From: Gammaproteobacteria bacterium
GTDB lineage: Bacteria; Pseudomonadota; Gammaproteobacteria; Pseudomonadales; Halieaceae
Assembly (NCBI GenBank): GCA_030427085.1
Contig: JAUHXH010000002.1
Location: forward strand, 62,001 to 126,000
Direction: 5' to 3'
DNA: 64,000 bases
The notes beneath the pieces are model-generated. The model saw nothing but the letters and a program-made list of their open reading frames with translations, did not search any database and was not told the DNA's origin. This document shows positions 17,158-25,220 of this stretch, in pieces (within the stretch, counting starts at the first letter, position 1; each line of letters opens with the position of its first letter). The translations under genes were made by a program, and so were the position numbers.

Positions 17158-18192
17158 TCAGTGCGTTCCGGTCAGGGTGTGGTTTACGGGCGATTCGCGC
17201 CGCCCGGTCAGTGTGTAGGCGGGGCCGCACTGGTCGAGCTCACGCTGGAGGGCGCGAGCAGCTCGTGTGTCACCATGGGCGCAAGTTCGGGCAAAGCGAC
17301 TGACCAGGCGCAACAGGCGACTGCGCAACAGTTCGCCGGGTACTGTTTCGGCTGCCTCCAGGAAGGCGCGACCAGTACTGGTGTCGTGCGGCCAGGCCAG
17401 GGAAAAGTGATTGGCGCCGCGCAGCACCGCCAGCGCGGCAGGTGCCTTGTTGTGGGGCAGGGCCTGCTCGAAGCTGCGCGAGACCATGTCTGTGGCACTC
17501 AGGCTGCCGGGTTCAAGGCCGTAGCGCTGCAGGCTATTGGCAATGCAGCCGTCCAACTCGCCCCCGAGCATCAGGGTGGGTACATCACCGGGCAGGGCGA
17601 ACTGGGCGCCGCGGTCGTAACCCAGCACACTCGCCGCGCCGGCGTGGGCACCATAGGTAAACACGCCGCACAGCCCTGGATACCACTGGCTGCGTGCATT
17701 GAGCAGGGCGACGCTGCCGCCGCCGGAGTGCCCGCCCAATAATATGCGCCCGGTATCGATCATCTGCTGCAACGGGCCGCTGGCATTCCAGTCGTCCAGC
17801 GCCGTCAGCAAAGGCCCGATCAGTGGGCTGGAGGGGCGCTTGCCGTATTGATCCGGGCTCAACTCGGTGATCGTCAGGCCGGGAGTCAGGCTGGTGTAGC
17901 CGGGCATTTCCTCTGCGACCATGGTGGGCAGGGCGCAGACAAAACCCTGCCGCGCCAGTGCCTGCGCCAACCATGCGTAGCTCTCCGGATTGATATTGAT
18001 ACCCGGCAGGAAGATCACGACCGGGTAGGGTGATCCTGTGTCGTCGGCAGGAACCACACCGCTGTTGCGTTCCTCGGCGGAGTTGCCAAAGCGGGCGGGA
18101 TAGTAAAGTTTGATAATGGCCCGGTCGTGTGGCGCCTCGGCACCGAGCAGGCTTAGCGCCCGATACAGCGCTCTGACACGGGGGCCGCGCAT
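17158..18192 (-). CDS. Chlorophyllase-like alpha/beta hydrolase
   Basis: 344 aa. The segment F-L-P-G-I-N-I-N-P-E-S-Y-A-W-L-A-Q-A-L-A followed by Q-G-F-V-C-A-L-P mirrors the N-terminal core of chlorophyllases and related PAF-acetylhydrolase/dienelactone-type hydrolases. Nucleophile elbow G-G-H-S-G-G-G (Ser near residue 155), likely acid Asp in G-G-E-L-D-G, likely His in G-A-N-H-F-S. Chlorophyllases hydrolyse the phytol ester. The start is 1 nt before the end of the RCCR homologue, so the two are translationally coupled, which supports a joint role in chlorophyll(ide) turnover. Specificity for chlorophyll is inferred. Confidence 0.7.
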   Translation of the reverse strand: MRGPRVRALYRALSLLGAEAPHDRAIIKLYYPARFGNSAEERNSGVVPADDTGSPYPVVIFLPGININPESYAWLAQALARQGFVCALPTMVAEEMPGYTSLTPGLTITELSPDQYGKRPSSPLIGPLLTALDDWNASGPLQQMIDTGRILLGGHSGGGSVALLNARSQWYPGLCGVFTYGAHAGAASVLGYDRGAQFALPGDVPTLMLGGELDGCIANSLQRYGLEPGSLSATDMVSRSFEQALPHNKAPAALAVLRGANHFSLAWPHDTSTGRAFLEAAETVPGELLRSRLLRLVSRFARTCAHGDTRAARALQRELDQCGPAYTLTGRRESPVNHTLTGTH

Positions 18193-18193
18193 G

Positions 18194-19003
18194 TCACGCC
18201 AGTCCGGGTCGGGGCAGGGTGCGATTACCGCCCCACAGGGTTGTCACCATACCTTCGGCTGCTTCTTCACCGAACAGGCGCTCTGCCACTTTATTGGCCG
18301 GGTCGCGCTCACAGATGGTGCGGCGGATCAGTTCGTCACGTTGCGCCAGCGCGGCACGTTCGGCGTGGGGTACGGTTTCCGCTTCGTCCACCCAGCTGAG
18401 CCATTGGTCCAGACGCTTGAATCCGATACCACTGATTTTCTCGATCACATCATCCGCAGCTTTGGCGGTGTAACACACGGCGGTGGGGGTGAGGGCAACG
18501 CGCGTGTAGAGGTCCCGACTGATAAAGGGGTTGAACCGCGGGTCCTCCTGCAGGTCGAGGAACTCTTCGTTCGCGTCGCTGTAATAGCGATCCACATAGT
18601 CTGGGTTGGCGGCCAGTTCCACGCGGGGCAGGTAGTCCATGTACATGAACAGGTCTGGCACAGTGCCCAGTGCAAAGCCAAAGTGCGGCACGGTGCTCTG
18701 CGGGCCCAGGCTCAGGGTAATGTGCATGTTGGTGAAGGTGGACTCCGGTGAGCCGATGTAGGAGTGCACATACCAGTCCACTTCCGGCCCGCTGCGGGTG
18801 GTCAGGGAGCCTTCCGAGCCCCCCAGTTTGCGATAGTCAGCAAAGGGTTCGCAGCAGGGGTCGGTGTGTAGTTCGAAGCGCTCGCGAATGCGTTGATCCA
18901 TTGCGCCGAGGATGTCCCACAGGCGGTTGAACACCGCGCGATTGTCGACATCCGGGGTCTGCTCCACCAGGTCGGCAATGGAGGTGAGAATGCGCTCGCT
19001 CAT
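18194..19003 (-). CDS. Red chlorophyll catabolite reductase (RCCR)-family bilin reductase
   Basis: 269 aa. In plants RCCR is a ferredoxin-dependent bilin reductase acting on the linear tetrapyrrole made by pheophorbide a oxygenase. From memory of the plant protein, collinear matches are: P-H-F (106-108), a hydrophobic strand then Y-L-P-R-V-E-L, N-P-D-Y (133-136), R-Y-Y-S-D (139-143), N-P-F-I-S (158-162), Y-T-R-V-A-L-T-P-T-A (166-175), and a C-terminal R-D-E-L-I-R-R ... R-L-F-G-E-E segment. The plant acidic residue before the PHF-type strand end appears to be Ala here. It is second in the operon read from the 19726 operator, between a lipocalin-like and the chlorophyllase-like gene. Confidence 0.8.
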   Translation of the reverse strand: MSERILTSIADLVEQTPDVDNRAVFNRLWDILGAMDQRIRERFELHTDPCCEPFADYRKLGGSEGSLTTRSGPEVDWYVHSYIGSPESTFTNMHITLSLGPQSTVPHFGFALGTVPDLFMYMDYLPRVELAANPDYVDRYYSDANEEFLDLQEDPRFNPFISRDLYTRVALTPTAVCYTAKAADDVIEKISGIGFKRLDQWLSWVDEAETVPHAERAALAQRDELIRRTICERDPANKVAERLFGEEAAEGMVTTLWGGNRTLPRPGLA

Positions 19004-19083
19004 GGAATGGGCCTCAGGCTGGGAGCTGCTGAATCAATGATTGTCGATAATACGCGCCGCTGGCCCTGGCTGCTTGATTTAAG

Positions 19084-19707
19084 TCAATCCGCTGCGCCCA
19101 CTTCGGCCTCTGCCAGGGAAGCCCAGATGCTGGACTGGAAAGGTGTTTCGTGTACCGGGCCCTCGGCACCGCGGGGATCCAGTGGATGGCGTTGCTCGCA
19201 ACCCGGCCACAACCGTGTGCCTCTGGCGGTCAGCGTGCGCTGGGCTTCCCCGTGGCGATACAGCACGGTGTGTCGCACGCGCTGGCCGGGGGCGGTGAGC
19301 AGGATGAAATCCGGTTCCATGTAGAGTTGGGTGGCGCTGTCGAGACAGCGGGCATTGAAGGTCAGCAGCCCGGGGCCGCCCGACATGCCGATGTTCTCGT
19401 AAGCGCCGGGGCCGAGTGGGTCGAACACCAGCACACCATCGCGGAGGCGGCCGGTGAAGGTTTTTGCGCTGGGCTCGCGACCGCGGATATGTACGTTCGT
19501 GAGTTGCAGGCGCTCACCGTCGAAGTCCAGGTAAACCAGGTTGTCGAAAGGTCCGGGGCCGGGCGTGCCGCTGCCAGCGCCGGAGTCGTCATCCAGTGGC
19601 GAACCATCGAGTTTGAACAGCTCGATGTGGTCGTGCCACACGCCGTGCATCTGGTTCAGGGTGTGACCAACCGAGCCCACGGGAAAGGGTGTGGCGTGCG
19701 AAGGCAT
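19084..19707 (-). CDS. Lipocalin-like (DUF3598-type) protein
   Basis: 207 aa. The start at 19707 has an AGGAAA ribosome site; a 12-residue longer frame would run through the operator. Predicted all-beta: G-V-W-H-D-H near residue 22, a Pro/Gly-rich loop, then strands ending R-V-R-H-T-V-L-Y-R-H-G-E-A-Q-R-T-L-T-A-R-G, a pattern like cyanobacterial DUF3598 lipocalin-fold proteins. First gene of the operon containing the RCCR and chlorophyllase homologues, with the shared palindrome 19 nt upstream. A pigment- or bilin-carrier role is inference. Confidence 0.55.
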   Translation of the reverse strand: MPSHATPFPVGSVGHTLNQMHGVWHDHIELFKLDGSPLDDDSGAGSGTPGPGPFDNLVYLDFDGERLQLTNVHIRGREPSAKTFTGRLRDGVLVFDPLGPGAYENIGMSGGPGLLTFNARCLDSATQLYMEPDFILLTAPGQRVRHTVLYRHGEAQRTLTARGTRLWPGCEQRHPLDPRGAEGPVHETPFQSSIWASLAEAEVGAAD

Positions 19708-19725
19708 GGCGCTTTCCTTTCTAAA

Positions 19726-19741
19726 AATATATAAATATAAC
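19726..19741. promoter_or_regulatory. Shared regulon palindrome, site 1
   Basis: AATATA-TAAA-TATAAC between the divergent lipocalin/RCCR/chlorophyllase operon and the NOL-like SDR gene. Fits the window-wide pattern G(A/T)TATA-N4-TATA(A/T)C with one left-arm mismatch (A for G). Surrounding 30 nt are strikingly AT-rich for this GC-rich region and probably also contain the -10 boxes. Confidence 0.6.
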
Positions 19742-19785
19742 AATAATACTAAACTACTCGGCCGGGGGCTGAACAGGAGGATGCA

Positions 19786-20589
19786 ATGAAAACAGTGGTC
19801 ATAACGGGCAGCACGCGAGGTATTGGTCTGGGATTGGCGCGGGCATTTCTGGCGCAGGGTTGTCAGGTCGTTGTGAGTGGTCGGCAGGCAGATGCGGTGG
19901 CCGCGCGAGTAGCGGAGCTCGGTGAGGAATTCAGTGCTGATCGCGTGGCGGGGGCGGCCTGCGAGGTCACCGACAGCGAGGCGCTGCAGGGGTTGTGGGA
20001 GTGTGCGGTATCCCGCTTCGGCCAGGTAGATGTGTGGATCAACAATGCCGGCATCAGCCTGCCGCGCAAACCCTTGTGGCAGCAGGATCCAGCGGCCATG
20101 CGGCAGCTGGTGGATGTCAATTTGTCAGGGGTATTGCTGGCCAGCCGGGTCGCGTTGGCGGGGATGATGACGCAGGGGCACGGCCAGTTGTGGAACATGG
20201 AAGGATTCGGCAGCGGTGGCCAGATGCAGCCGGGCATGTGTGCCTACGGTGCCAGCAAGCGCGCGGTGAACTACATCAACGCCTCCCTGCAAAAAGAGGT
20301 CAAGGACACACCGCTTCAGGTCAGCACGCTGAGCCCGGGCATTGTGGTTACCGATTTGTTGGTGGGTGACTACGACCTGTCGTCGCCAGAATGGCAAAAG
20401 AGCAAACGCATCTTCAACATTCTGGGCGACAAGGTGGATACCGTCACGCCGTGGTTGGCAAAAGGCGTGTTGGGCTCGACCCGCAGTGGCGACACGGTGG
20501 CCTGGTTAACCGGCCCCAAAGCGTTTTGGCGCTTCCTGACGGCCGCGTTCAACAAGCGGGACCTGTTCGCCGATATTCCCGGTGCTTGA
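19786..20589 (+). CDS. NOL/NYC1-like chlorophyll b reductase-type SDR
   Basis: 267 aa. SDR cofactor motif T-G-S-T-R-G-I-G (7-14), W-I-N-N-A-G (84-89), Y154 and K158 of the Y-x3-K pair. Instead of the usual catalytic Ser strand it has N-M-E-G-F-G-S-G-G (137-145), which closely mirrors the N-M-D-G-x-G-S-G-G segment I recall from plant NOL/NYC1; further matches are L-S-P-G-I-V-V-T-D-L-L, a following F-N-I block and a C-terminal V-A-W-L-T-G-P-K like the plant V-N-Y-L-T-P-P-R. Those enzymes reduce the 7-formyl group of chlorophyll b. Ribosome site AGGAGG. Divergent from the RCCR/chlorophyllase operon under site 1. Confidence 0.75.
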   Translation: MKTVVITGSTRGIGLGLARAFLAQGCQVVVSGRQADAVAARVAELGEEFSADRVAGAACEVTDSEALQGLWECAVSRFGQVDVWINNAGISLPRKPLWQQDPAAMRQLVDVNLSGVLLASRVALAGMMTQGHGQLWNMEGFGSGGQMQPGMCAYGASKRAVNYINASLQKEVKDTPLQVSTLSPGIVVTDLLVGDYDLSSPEWQKSKRIFNILGDKVDTVTPWLAKGVLGSTRSGDTVAWLTGPKAFWRFLTAAFNKRDLFADIPGA

Positions 20590-20598
20590 GGGAACCGG

Positions 20599-21261
20599 CT
20601 AGATCAGGTGCATACCCAGCGCGGCATTGATAAACAGGCCGGCCCAGATCAGCCACACCCAGGGTCGGCAGCGCGCCACGCAGTTGCGCAGGGTTGCATT
20701 CACTTCGTCACTGGCGCCTTCGCTCATCAGACTGCCGAAAGCGGGGCCGAAGGGTTTGAGGTTGATGCGAATTAACAGGCCGCAAGCCACCATGGCGCAG
20801 AAGATCACGATTTTCCAGGCCAGCCAGTCGCCCGCGGTAACGATAGCGCCGGTGAAACTGGCGCCGGCCAGCCCCAACAGGGCGGCGACAACGGCAAGGC
20901 GAAAGGCGAAATCCATGCGCGCCAGCGTGTGGGCAATCGCCTGTCCCTCGCGCAGGTAGATAACCAGCACCACGCCAAACCACCAGGCGGCGCCGAGCCA
21001 GGTCAGCCATAAAGCCCAGTCGGGCAATTGCATCATGCCGGCAGTGGCGGCGAGTTGCAGGCCCAGCGGCAGGATCAGCGGCATCGCCAGTTTGGGACCC
21101 ATATCGCAGGCCAGCATGATGCCGAGCGCGGTGGCCCGGGATTGGGGGGAGAGGTCGTCGCGCACCACTTGGCGACTGGCGATAAAGGTACCGAGGTCGC
21201 CTCCCAGCCAGTAGACAAAGGCGATAAGGTGGGCGAACTTCAGGGCGAGATAGGCACTCAT
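20599..21261 (-). CDS. Multi-pass membrane protein, CopD/HemJ-like
   Basis: 220 aa with about five to six hydrophobic helices. The N-terminal helix (L-K-F-A-H-L-I-A-F-V-Y-W-L-G-G) resembles the first helix of CopD and HemJ-type proteins, in which the His of a similar L-K-x-x-H motif is important. Ends in G-L-F-I-N-A-A-L-G-M-H. Placed convergent to the NOL-like gene and divergent from the first nitrilase operon, with the shared palindrome 32 nt upstream. It could handle haem or tetrapyrrole redox in the membrane; this is only suggestive. Confidence 0.6.
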   Translation of the reverse strand: MSAYLALKFAHLIAFVYWLGGDLGTFIASRQVVRDDLSPQSRATALGIMLACDMGPKLAMPLILPLGLQLAATAGMMQLPDWALWLTWLGAAWWFGVVLVIYLREGQAIAHTLARMDFAFRLAVVAALLGLAGASFTGAIVTAGDWLAWKIVIFCAMVACGLLIRINLKPFGPAFGSLMSEGASDEVNATLRNCVARCRPWVWLIWAGLFINAALGMHLI

Positions 21262-21292
21262 GATCAGCTTCTGCTTGCGTGAAAGTTATAAT

Positions 21293-21308
21293 GTTATTAG
21301 TTTATATC
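21293..21308. promoter_or_regulatory. Shared regulon palindrome, site 2
   Basis: GTTATT-AGTT-TATATC, 31 nt upstream of the membrane protein start and about 60 nt upstream of the nitrilase fusion start. A second overlapping register (GTTATA-ATGT-TATTAG, 21285-21300) also partly matches, so two protomer pairs could bind here. Confidence 0.6.
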
Positions 21309-21369
21309 ATTTAGTTGCAGGGCAGGCATAGCCCGCAATTTGCCCCCGAATATCAACACAGAGGGATTT

Positions 21370-23043
21370 ATGAAAGCCAGTATCCGCGTTGCCGCCGCCC
21401 AGTTCCACGTGGGCGCCGATCTGGAAACCAATTTGCAAACCTGTCTGCGGATGCTGGACCAGGCCGCCGAGTGTCAGCCCGATCTGGTGGTGCTGCCGGA
21501 GTTTTGCAATCACCTGTCGTGGTACGCCGACAAGGAACATTGCCACGCGGTTTCGGTCGCGCTGGATGGCCCCTTCCTGCAGGCGATAGCCGACAAGGCG
21601 CGTGAACTTGGTATCCATGTGGTAGTGAATTGCACAGTGCAGCGCGAGGGTGGGCGCACCACCGGCTCCAGCCTGCTGTACTCCCCTGAGGGTGAGTTGC
21701 TGGCTGACAACACCAAGCAAATTTACATCGGCCACGAGAACGACTTTCTGGAACGGGCCGAAGCCCCGGGGCCTGTTGTGGAGACGCCGCTAGGGCGCTT
21801 GGGCCTCTACGCCTGTATGGACGGGGTGATCAATGAAACACCCCGCACCCTGGCGCTGAATGGCGCCGACCTGATTCTGAACAGCCTCAACTCTTTCGCC
21901 AGTGACGAGGCCTCGCTGCACATCCCGGTGCGTGCCGCGGAGAACAAAGTGTTCGTTGTTGCGGCGAACAAGATCGGGCCTCTGGTGCCCGAGGAGTTGG
22001 TGGGCCCCATCAGCGAGTCCACCGGCATTCCACCCCGTTTTCTCGATGGTGCGGGGGAGAGCCAGGTGGTTGCGCCGGATGGCACCGTACTGGCCAAAGC
22101 GTCGTTGGATCGGGAGGAGGTGATCTGGGCAGATATCAATCCGGCACTGGCGCGCGACAAACACCGGCCAGATGGCAGTGATCTGTTTGCGACGCGGCGC
22201 CCGGCGCTCTACACACCGATTACCGATAACCCGGCAGGGCAGGTTTTACCGAAAATGGCTGGCAGGTCTGAGCTCAGTGCGGTTGCAGTTTGTCGCCCTG
22301 TAGCTGCCGAGGTGGGCGCAGTTCGCGATGCGGTAACCCAGGCGGTTGCCGGTGGAGCCGAGCTGGTGTGTCTGCCGCCCCTGTTCGGCGCAACTGACAC
22401 TCCTGATGTTGAAACCACTCAAGCGCTCATCGATGCCATAGCCGCGGCGGCGGGAACAGCCCATGTGGCTACCGCTTTGTTTTTGGCTGATGCATCCGGA
22501 GCGGCGCGTTACAGCGGCGCATTGATCGGCAACCAGGGCCTGGTGCTGCAGCAGGGGCAGGTGCACGCCAGTGCCGGGGTCGACGCAGACGTTCTATCCG
22601 ATGCCTTTGTCAGTGCTGAGTTAGCGGGGGCGCGCGTCGCCGTGTTGTGCAGTCAGGACACGCTCTACCCGGAAACCTTCCGCCTGCTTGCACTGCAGGG
22701 GGTGGAAGTGGCACTGGTGCCACTGGCGCCCTTGGAGGATTGGGAGTTGGCTACCGGGCTGGTGGAGCGGGCAGCGGAAAACCGTATCAATCTGGTGGCG
22801 GCAACGGCCGCCGACGGGGGCCTGGCCTGCTCCCTGCAAACGGACTTTACCGTGATGACCGAGTGGCAGGAGCGACCCTTCGATGGGCTACTCAGCCAGC
22901 CGGAGTTAAGCCGCTTTACGCCGGGCGAATTGGGCGCCGTGGTATTGCGGCCGGCCAACGCTGCCAACAAGGTGGTGTCGCAGAATACGGATCTGTTGGC
23001 CAACCGGCCCTGGCGCGCGGCAGCGGTGATCAGCCGCGCCTGA
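21370..23043 (+). CDS. Tandem nitrilase-superfamily amidase fusion (first copy)
   Basis: 557 aa, twice the normal carbon-nitrogen hydrolase length. Domain 1 (residues 1-280) has the full Glu-Lys-Cys triad: E44 in V-L-P-E-F, K116 in N-T-K-Q-I-Y, C149 in Y-A-C-M-D-G. Domain 2 (about 300-557) keeps the fold (V-C-L-P-P-L-F, L-Y-P-E-T-F-R-L-L-A-L) but has Pro for the Glu and Ser/Cys shifted at the nucleophile position, so it is probably structural or regulatory. GAGGGA ribosome site. It opens an operon with an RCCR homologue, flavoprotein, aldehyde dehydrogenase, NicF-like hydrolase, FAD monooxygenase and racemase-fold gene. Amide or imide hydrolysis of pyrrole-derived maleimides is proposed. Confidence 0.82.
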   Translation: MKASIRVAAAQFHVGADLETNLQTCLRMLDQAAECQPDLVVLPEFCNHLSWYADKEHCHAVSVALDGPFLQAIADKARELGIHVVVNCTVQREGGRTTGSSLLYSPEGELLADNTKQIYIGHENDFLERAEAPGPVVETPLGRLGLYACMDGVINETPRTLALNGADLILNSLNSFASDEASLHIPVRAAENKVFVVAANKIGPLVPEELVGPISESTGIPPRFLDGAGESQVVAPDGTVLAKASLDREEVIWADINPALARDKHRPDGSDLFATRRPALYTPITDNPAGQVLPKMAGRSELSAVAVCRPVAAEVGAVRDAVTQAVAGGAELVCLPPLFGATDTPDVETTQALIDAIAAAAGTAHVATALFLADASGAARYSGALIGNQGLVLQQGQVHASAGVDADVLSDAFVSAELAGARVAVLCSQDTLYPETFRLLALQGVEVALVPLAPLEDWELATGLVERAAENRINLVAATAADGGLACSLQTDFTVMTEWQERPFDGLLSQPELSRFTPGELGAVVLRPANAANKVVSQNTDLLANRPWRAAAVISRA

Positions 23044-23169
23044 GCGGGAGGCTCTACCTTTGAGATATGTCAAGGTGTTGCGCGCTCCCGGTGGGCAGAC
23101 TGCGGGGCAGGATAGCAGTCGTGTCTCCGGTGGAACGGCCGGATGACGGAGCGCCAGATGGAGAGTCCG

Positions 23170-23925
23170 ATGAGCGATAACCAGCCTTCCCTGCCGAGGG
23201 ATCTATTCGAAAAAAACCTGACCGCCATCGTGCAACGGCTGTCGCTGGAAGAAGTGACGGGCGAGGATGGCGGCCCGTATCTGCCGCTGGCCAGTCAGCT
23301 GCCCATGGTGCAGGGCGAAGTGGGCAACGTACGCCTGTTCACTGGCGGGCCGCTGTTTCGCATGGTCACCTGCTCGCTGGTAGCTGCGCCGATGCAGCTG
23401 GATTCCCACATGCTGTTCGCTTTCACGCCGGGCAGCAGCGCCGTGCCGCACTTCACCCTGGACTCGGTGTCCGCTGGCGACCATCACGCATTCCACTTGG
23501 ATTTGATCCCGCGTATGGATCTGGCGGCGCATCGCCCCTATCTGGAGGAGGTCTACCAACCGCTGACCGAGGCCTACGAAACCGGGTCTGCGGTGGAAGG
23601 CCTGAGTCGAGCGCACCTGTCGCCTACCCAGTTGGCCATTATGTCACCGTGGATGCTGGCGCATCGCGCAACCGCCGAGGCCTTTCAGGATATCGGCGCT
23701 ACGGTCGCGAAATATCTTGAACACTGGTTCACGCTGCTCGACAAGGGCGTCAGCGACGCTGCGCTGGAAGGGATGAGCGCTGCCGATCTGCAGGCGCGAA
23801 ACCTCGCCAACAAAGCGATGATCTTTTGCCCCGAAATCGATCCGGTCTGGCAGCGTATCACCGGTTTGATTGGTCCCGAGGCGGTTGCTGCGCAGCGCGC
23901 GCTGCTGCTGGGAGCTGACGAATGA
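23170..23925 (+). CDS. RCCR-family bilin reductase homologue (second copy)
   Basis: 251 aa; start at the ATG with GGAGAG 5 nt upstream. Divergent paralogue of the 18194-19003 protein: V-P-H-F-T-L-D (92-98), H-L-D-L-I-P-R-M-D-L-A (109-119), P-Y-L-E-E-V-Y (123-129), and H-L-S-P-T-Q. Asp98 falls where the plant RCCR has an acidic residue by my eye alignment, whereas the first paralogue has Ala. Its stop overlaps the next start (ATGA). Probably a ferredoxin-dependent reductase of a linear tetrapyrrole; assignment is weaker than for the first copy. Confidence 0.65.
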   Translation: MSDNQPSLPRDLFEKNLTAIVQRLSLEEVTGEDGGPYLPLASQLPMVQGEVGNVRLFTGGPLFRMVTCSLVAAPMQLDSHMLFAFTPGSSAVPHFTLDSVSAGDHHAFHLDLIPRMDLAAHRPYLEEVYQPLTEAYETGSAVEGLSRAHLSPTQLAIMSPWMLAHRATAEAFQDIGATVAKYLEHWFTLLDKGVSDAALEGMSAADLQARNLANKAMIFCPEIDPVWQRITGLIGPEAVAAQRALLLGADE

Positions 23926-25220
23926 ACGCCGCGACAGAAGCCTCCGGAAAAAAACTCACCGGCGAATATCTGGTCGAGAACATGACACCTGCTGAGCGGG
24001 CCCGCGCCGAACGGGTGGAACAGGTGTTACCCGCATTGCGCGAACAGGCGTCGGCCGTTGATAGCGAGGGAGCGTTTCACCGCCCTCATGTGCAAACGCT
24101 GGGCGACGCCGGACTGCTCGGTTTGATTGTGCCTGAAGCCTATGGCGGTATGGGGGGAGGGTTGCGCGATCTGTGTGCGGCTACTTTTGCCCTGGCCACG
24201 GCGTGCCCTTCCACGGCGCTCACTTTCTTTTTCCACTGCAGTTCTGCATCCCGAGGCTTACTGGCACTGGAGGCGATTGAGGCGGGCTTGATTGACGACG
24301 CCGAAGAACCGGCGGTACGCGCGTTTGCGGAGCAGGTGTTGACCACCATGGGGCAGAAGCGCCAGTGGCTGGCGAATTTTGCCAGTGAGTCGGTGAAGTC
24401 GGAAAAAGCGGCGATCACTATCGGCACCACAGCGAGCAAAGTGGAGGGCGGCTATCGCCTGAATGGCGTGAAGTCCTTTGGCTGTGCAACCGGCGTGGCG
24501 GATCGCTACCTGGTTACCGCCAGCCTGGAAGGTTTCGACACTGCCGAGGGCCTGTGCACCTTTTTCGTGGAGCGCGACGCCGAGGGGGTCAGCGAACGCC
24601 AGCAGTGGGATGCCATCGGCATGCGGGGCACCGCCACCCACGGCATTGTGCTGGAAAATGTTTTCGTGGCGGAGCAAAACGCCATGGCACTACCCGGTGT
24701 GTTCACACGCTGCATGCAGATGAGTCGCGGTAGTTTTGTGGGTAATCAGGTGGCGGGCGTAGCGTGTTATCTGGGCGCCGCCTGGGCCCTGTACCAGTAC
24801 ACCATCGGCCATTTGCGCAGCAAAAAATTCGCCGACTCAGACAAATCTGTTGGTACAGCGCCTTACCAGCAGGTGCTAATTGGCGACATGTTGAACGATC
24901 TGGAAACTGCCCTGCTGTGGTTGCGTCGCCAGGTCGAACTGGAGAGTGCCGAAGAACCCATCCTGCCAAAACAGGAAGTGGTGAAGCGCTGGCGCCTGTG
25001 CAAGGGCGCGGTGGCTGAAGCTGCGTACCGGGTAGGCACGGCGTCGCTGAAAGCTTGTGGTACTTCCGGAACGGCCAATACGGGTGTACCCGCACGAGCG
25101 CTGCGGGATCTTGCCATGGGCCTGGTGCAGGCCTTTCCGGCAGAACGAGGCCGCCTGATGGCGGCACAAATGGAAATTGAAGGCGATGAGCAGGCGGCCT
25201 TTGGCACGCGTGTGGCATGA
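23922..25220 (+). CDS. Acyl-CoA dehydrogenase-fold flavoprotein (possible group D monooxygenase)
   Basis: 432 aa. N-terminal helical domain with G-L-L-G-L-I-V-P-E-A-Y-G-G, middle beta domain with G-x-K-S-F and the W-D-A-I-G-M-R-G-T-A-T-H-G segment, C-terminal helices with A-L-R-D-L-A. The usual catalytic Glu and the G-G-x-G-Y/R-D-x-R context of true acyl-CoA dehydrogenases are not obvious (A-C-G-T-S-G-T instead), so it may be a DszC/HpaB-like flavin-dependent oxygenase or N-hydroxylase rather than a dehydrogenase. Coupled by ATGA overlaps on both sides. Confidence 0.75.
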   Translation: MNAATEASGKKLTGEYLVENMTPAERARAERVEQVLPALREQASAVDSEGAFHRPHVQTLGDAGLLGLIVPEAYGGMGGGLRDLCAATFALATACPSTALTFFFHCSSASRGLLALEAIEAGLIDDAEEPAVRAFAEQVLTTMGQKRQWLANFASESVKSEKAAITIGTTASKVEGGYRLNGVKSFGCATGVADRYLVTASLEGFDTAEGLCTFFVERDAEGVSERQQWDAIGMRGTATHGIVLENVFVAEQNAMALPGVFTRCMQMSRGSFVGNQVAGVACYLGAAWALYQYTIGHLRSKKFADSDKSVGTAPYQQVLIGDMLNDLETALLWLRRQVELESAEEPILPKQEVVKRWRLCKGAVAEAAYRVGTASLKACGTSGTANTGVPARALRDLAMGLVQAFPAERGRLMAAQMEIEGDEQAAFGTRVA

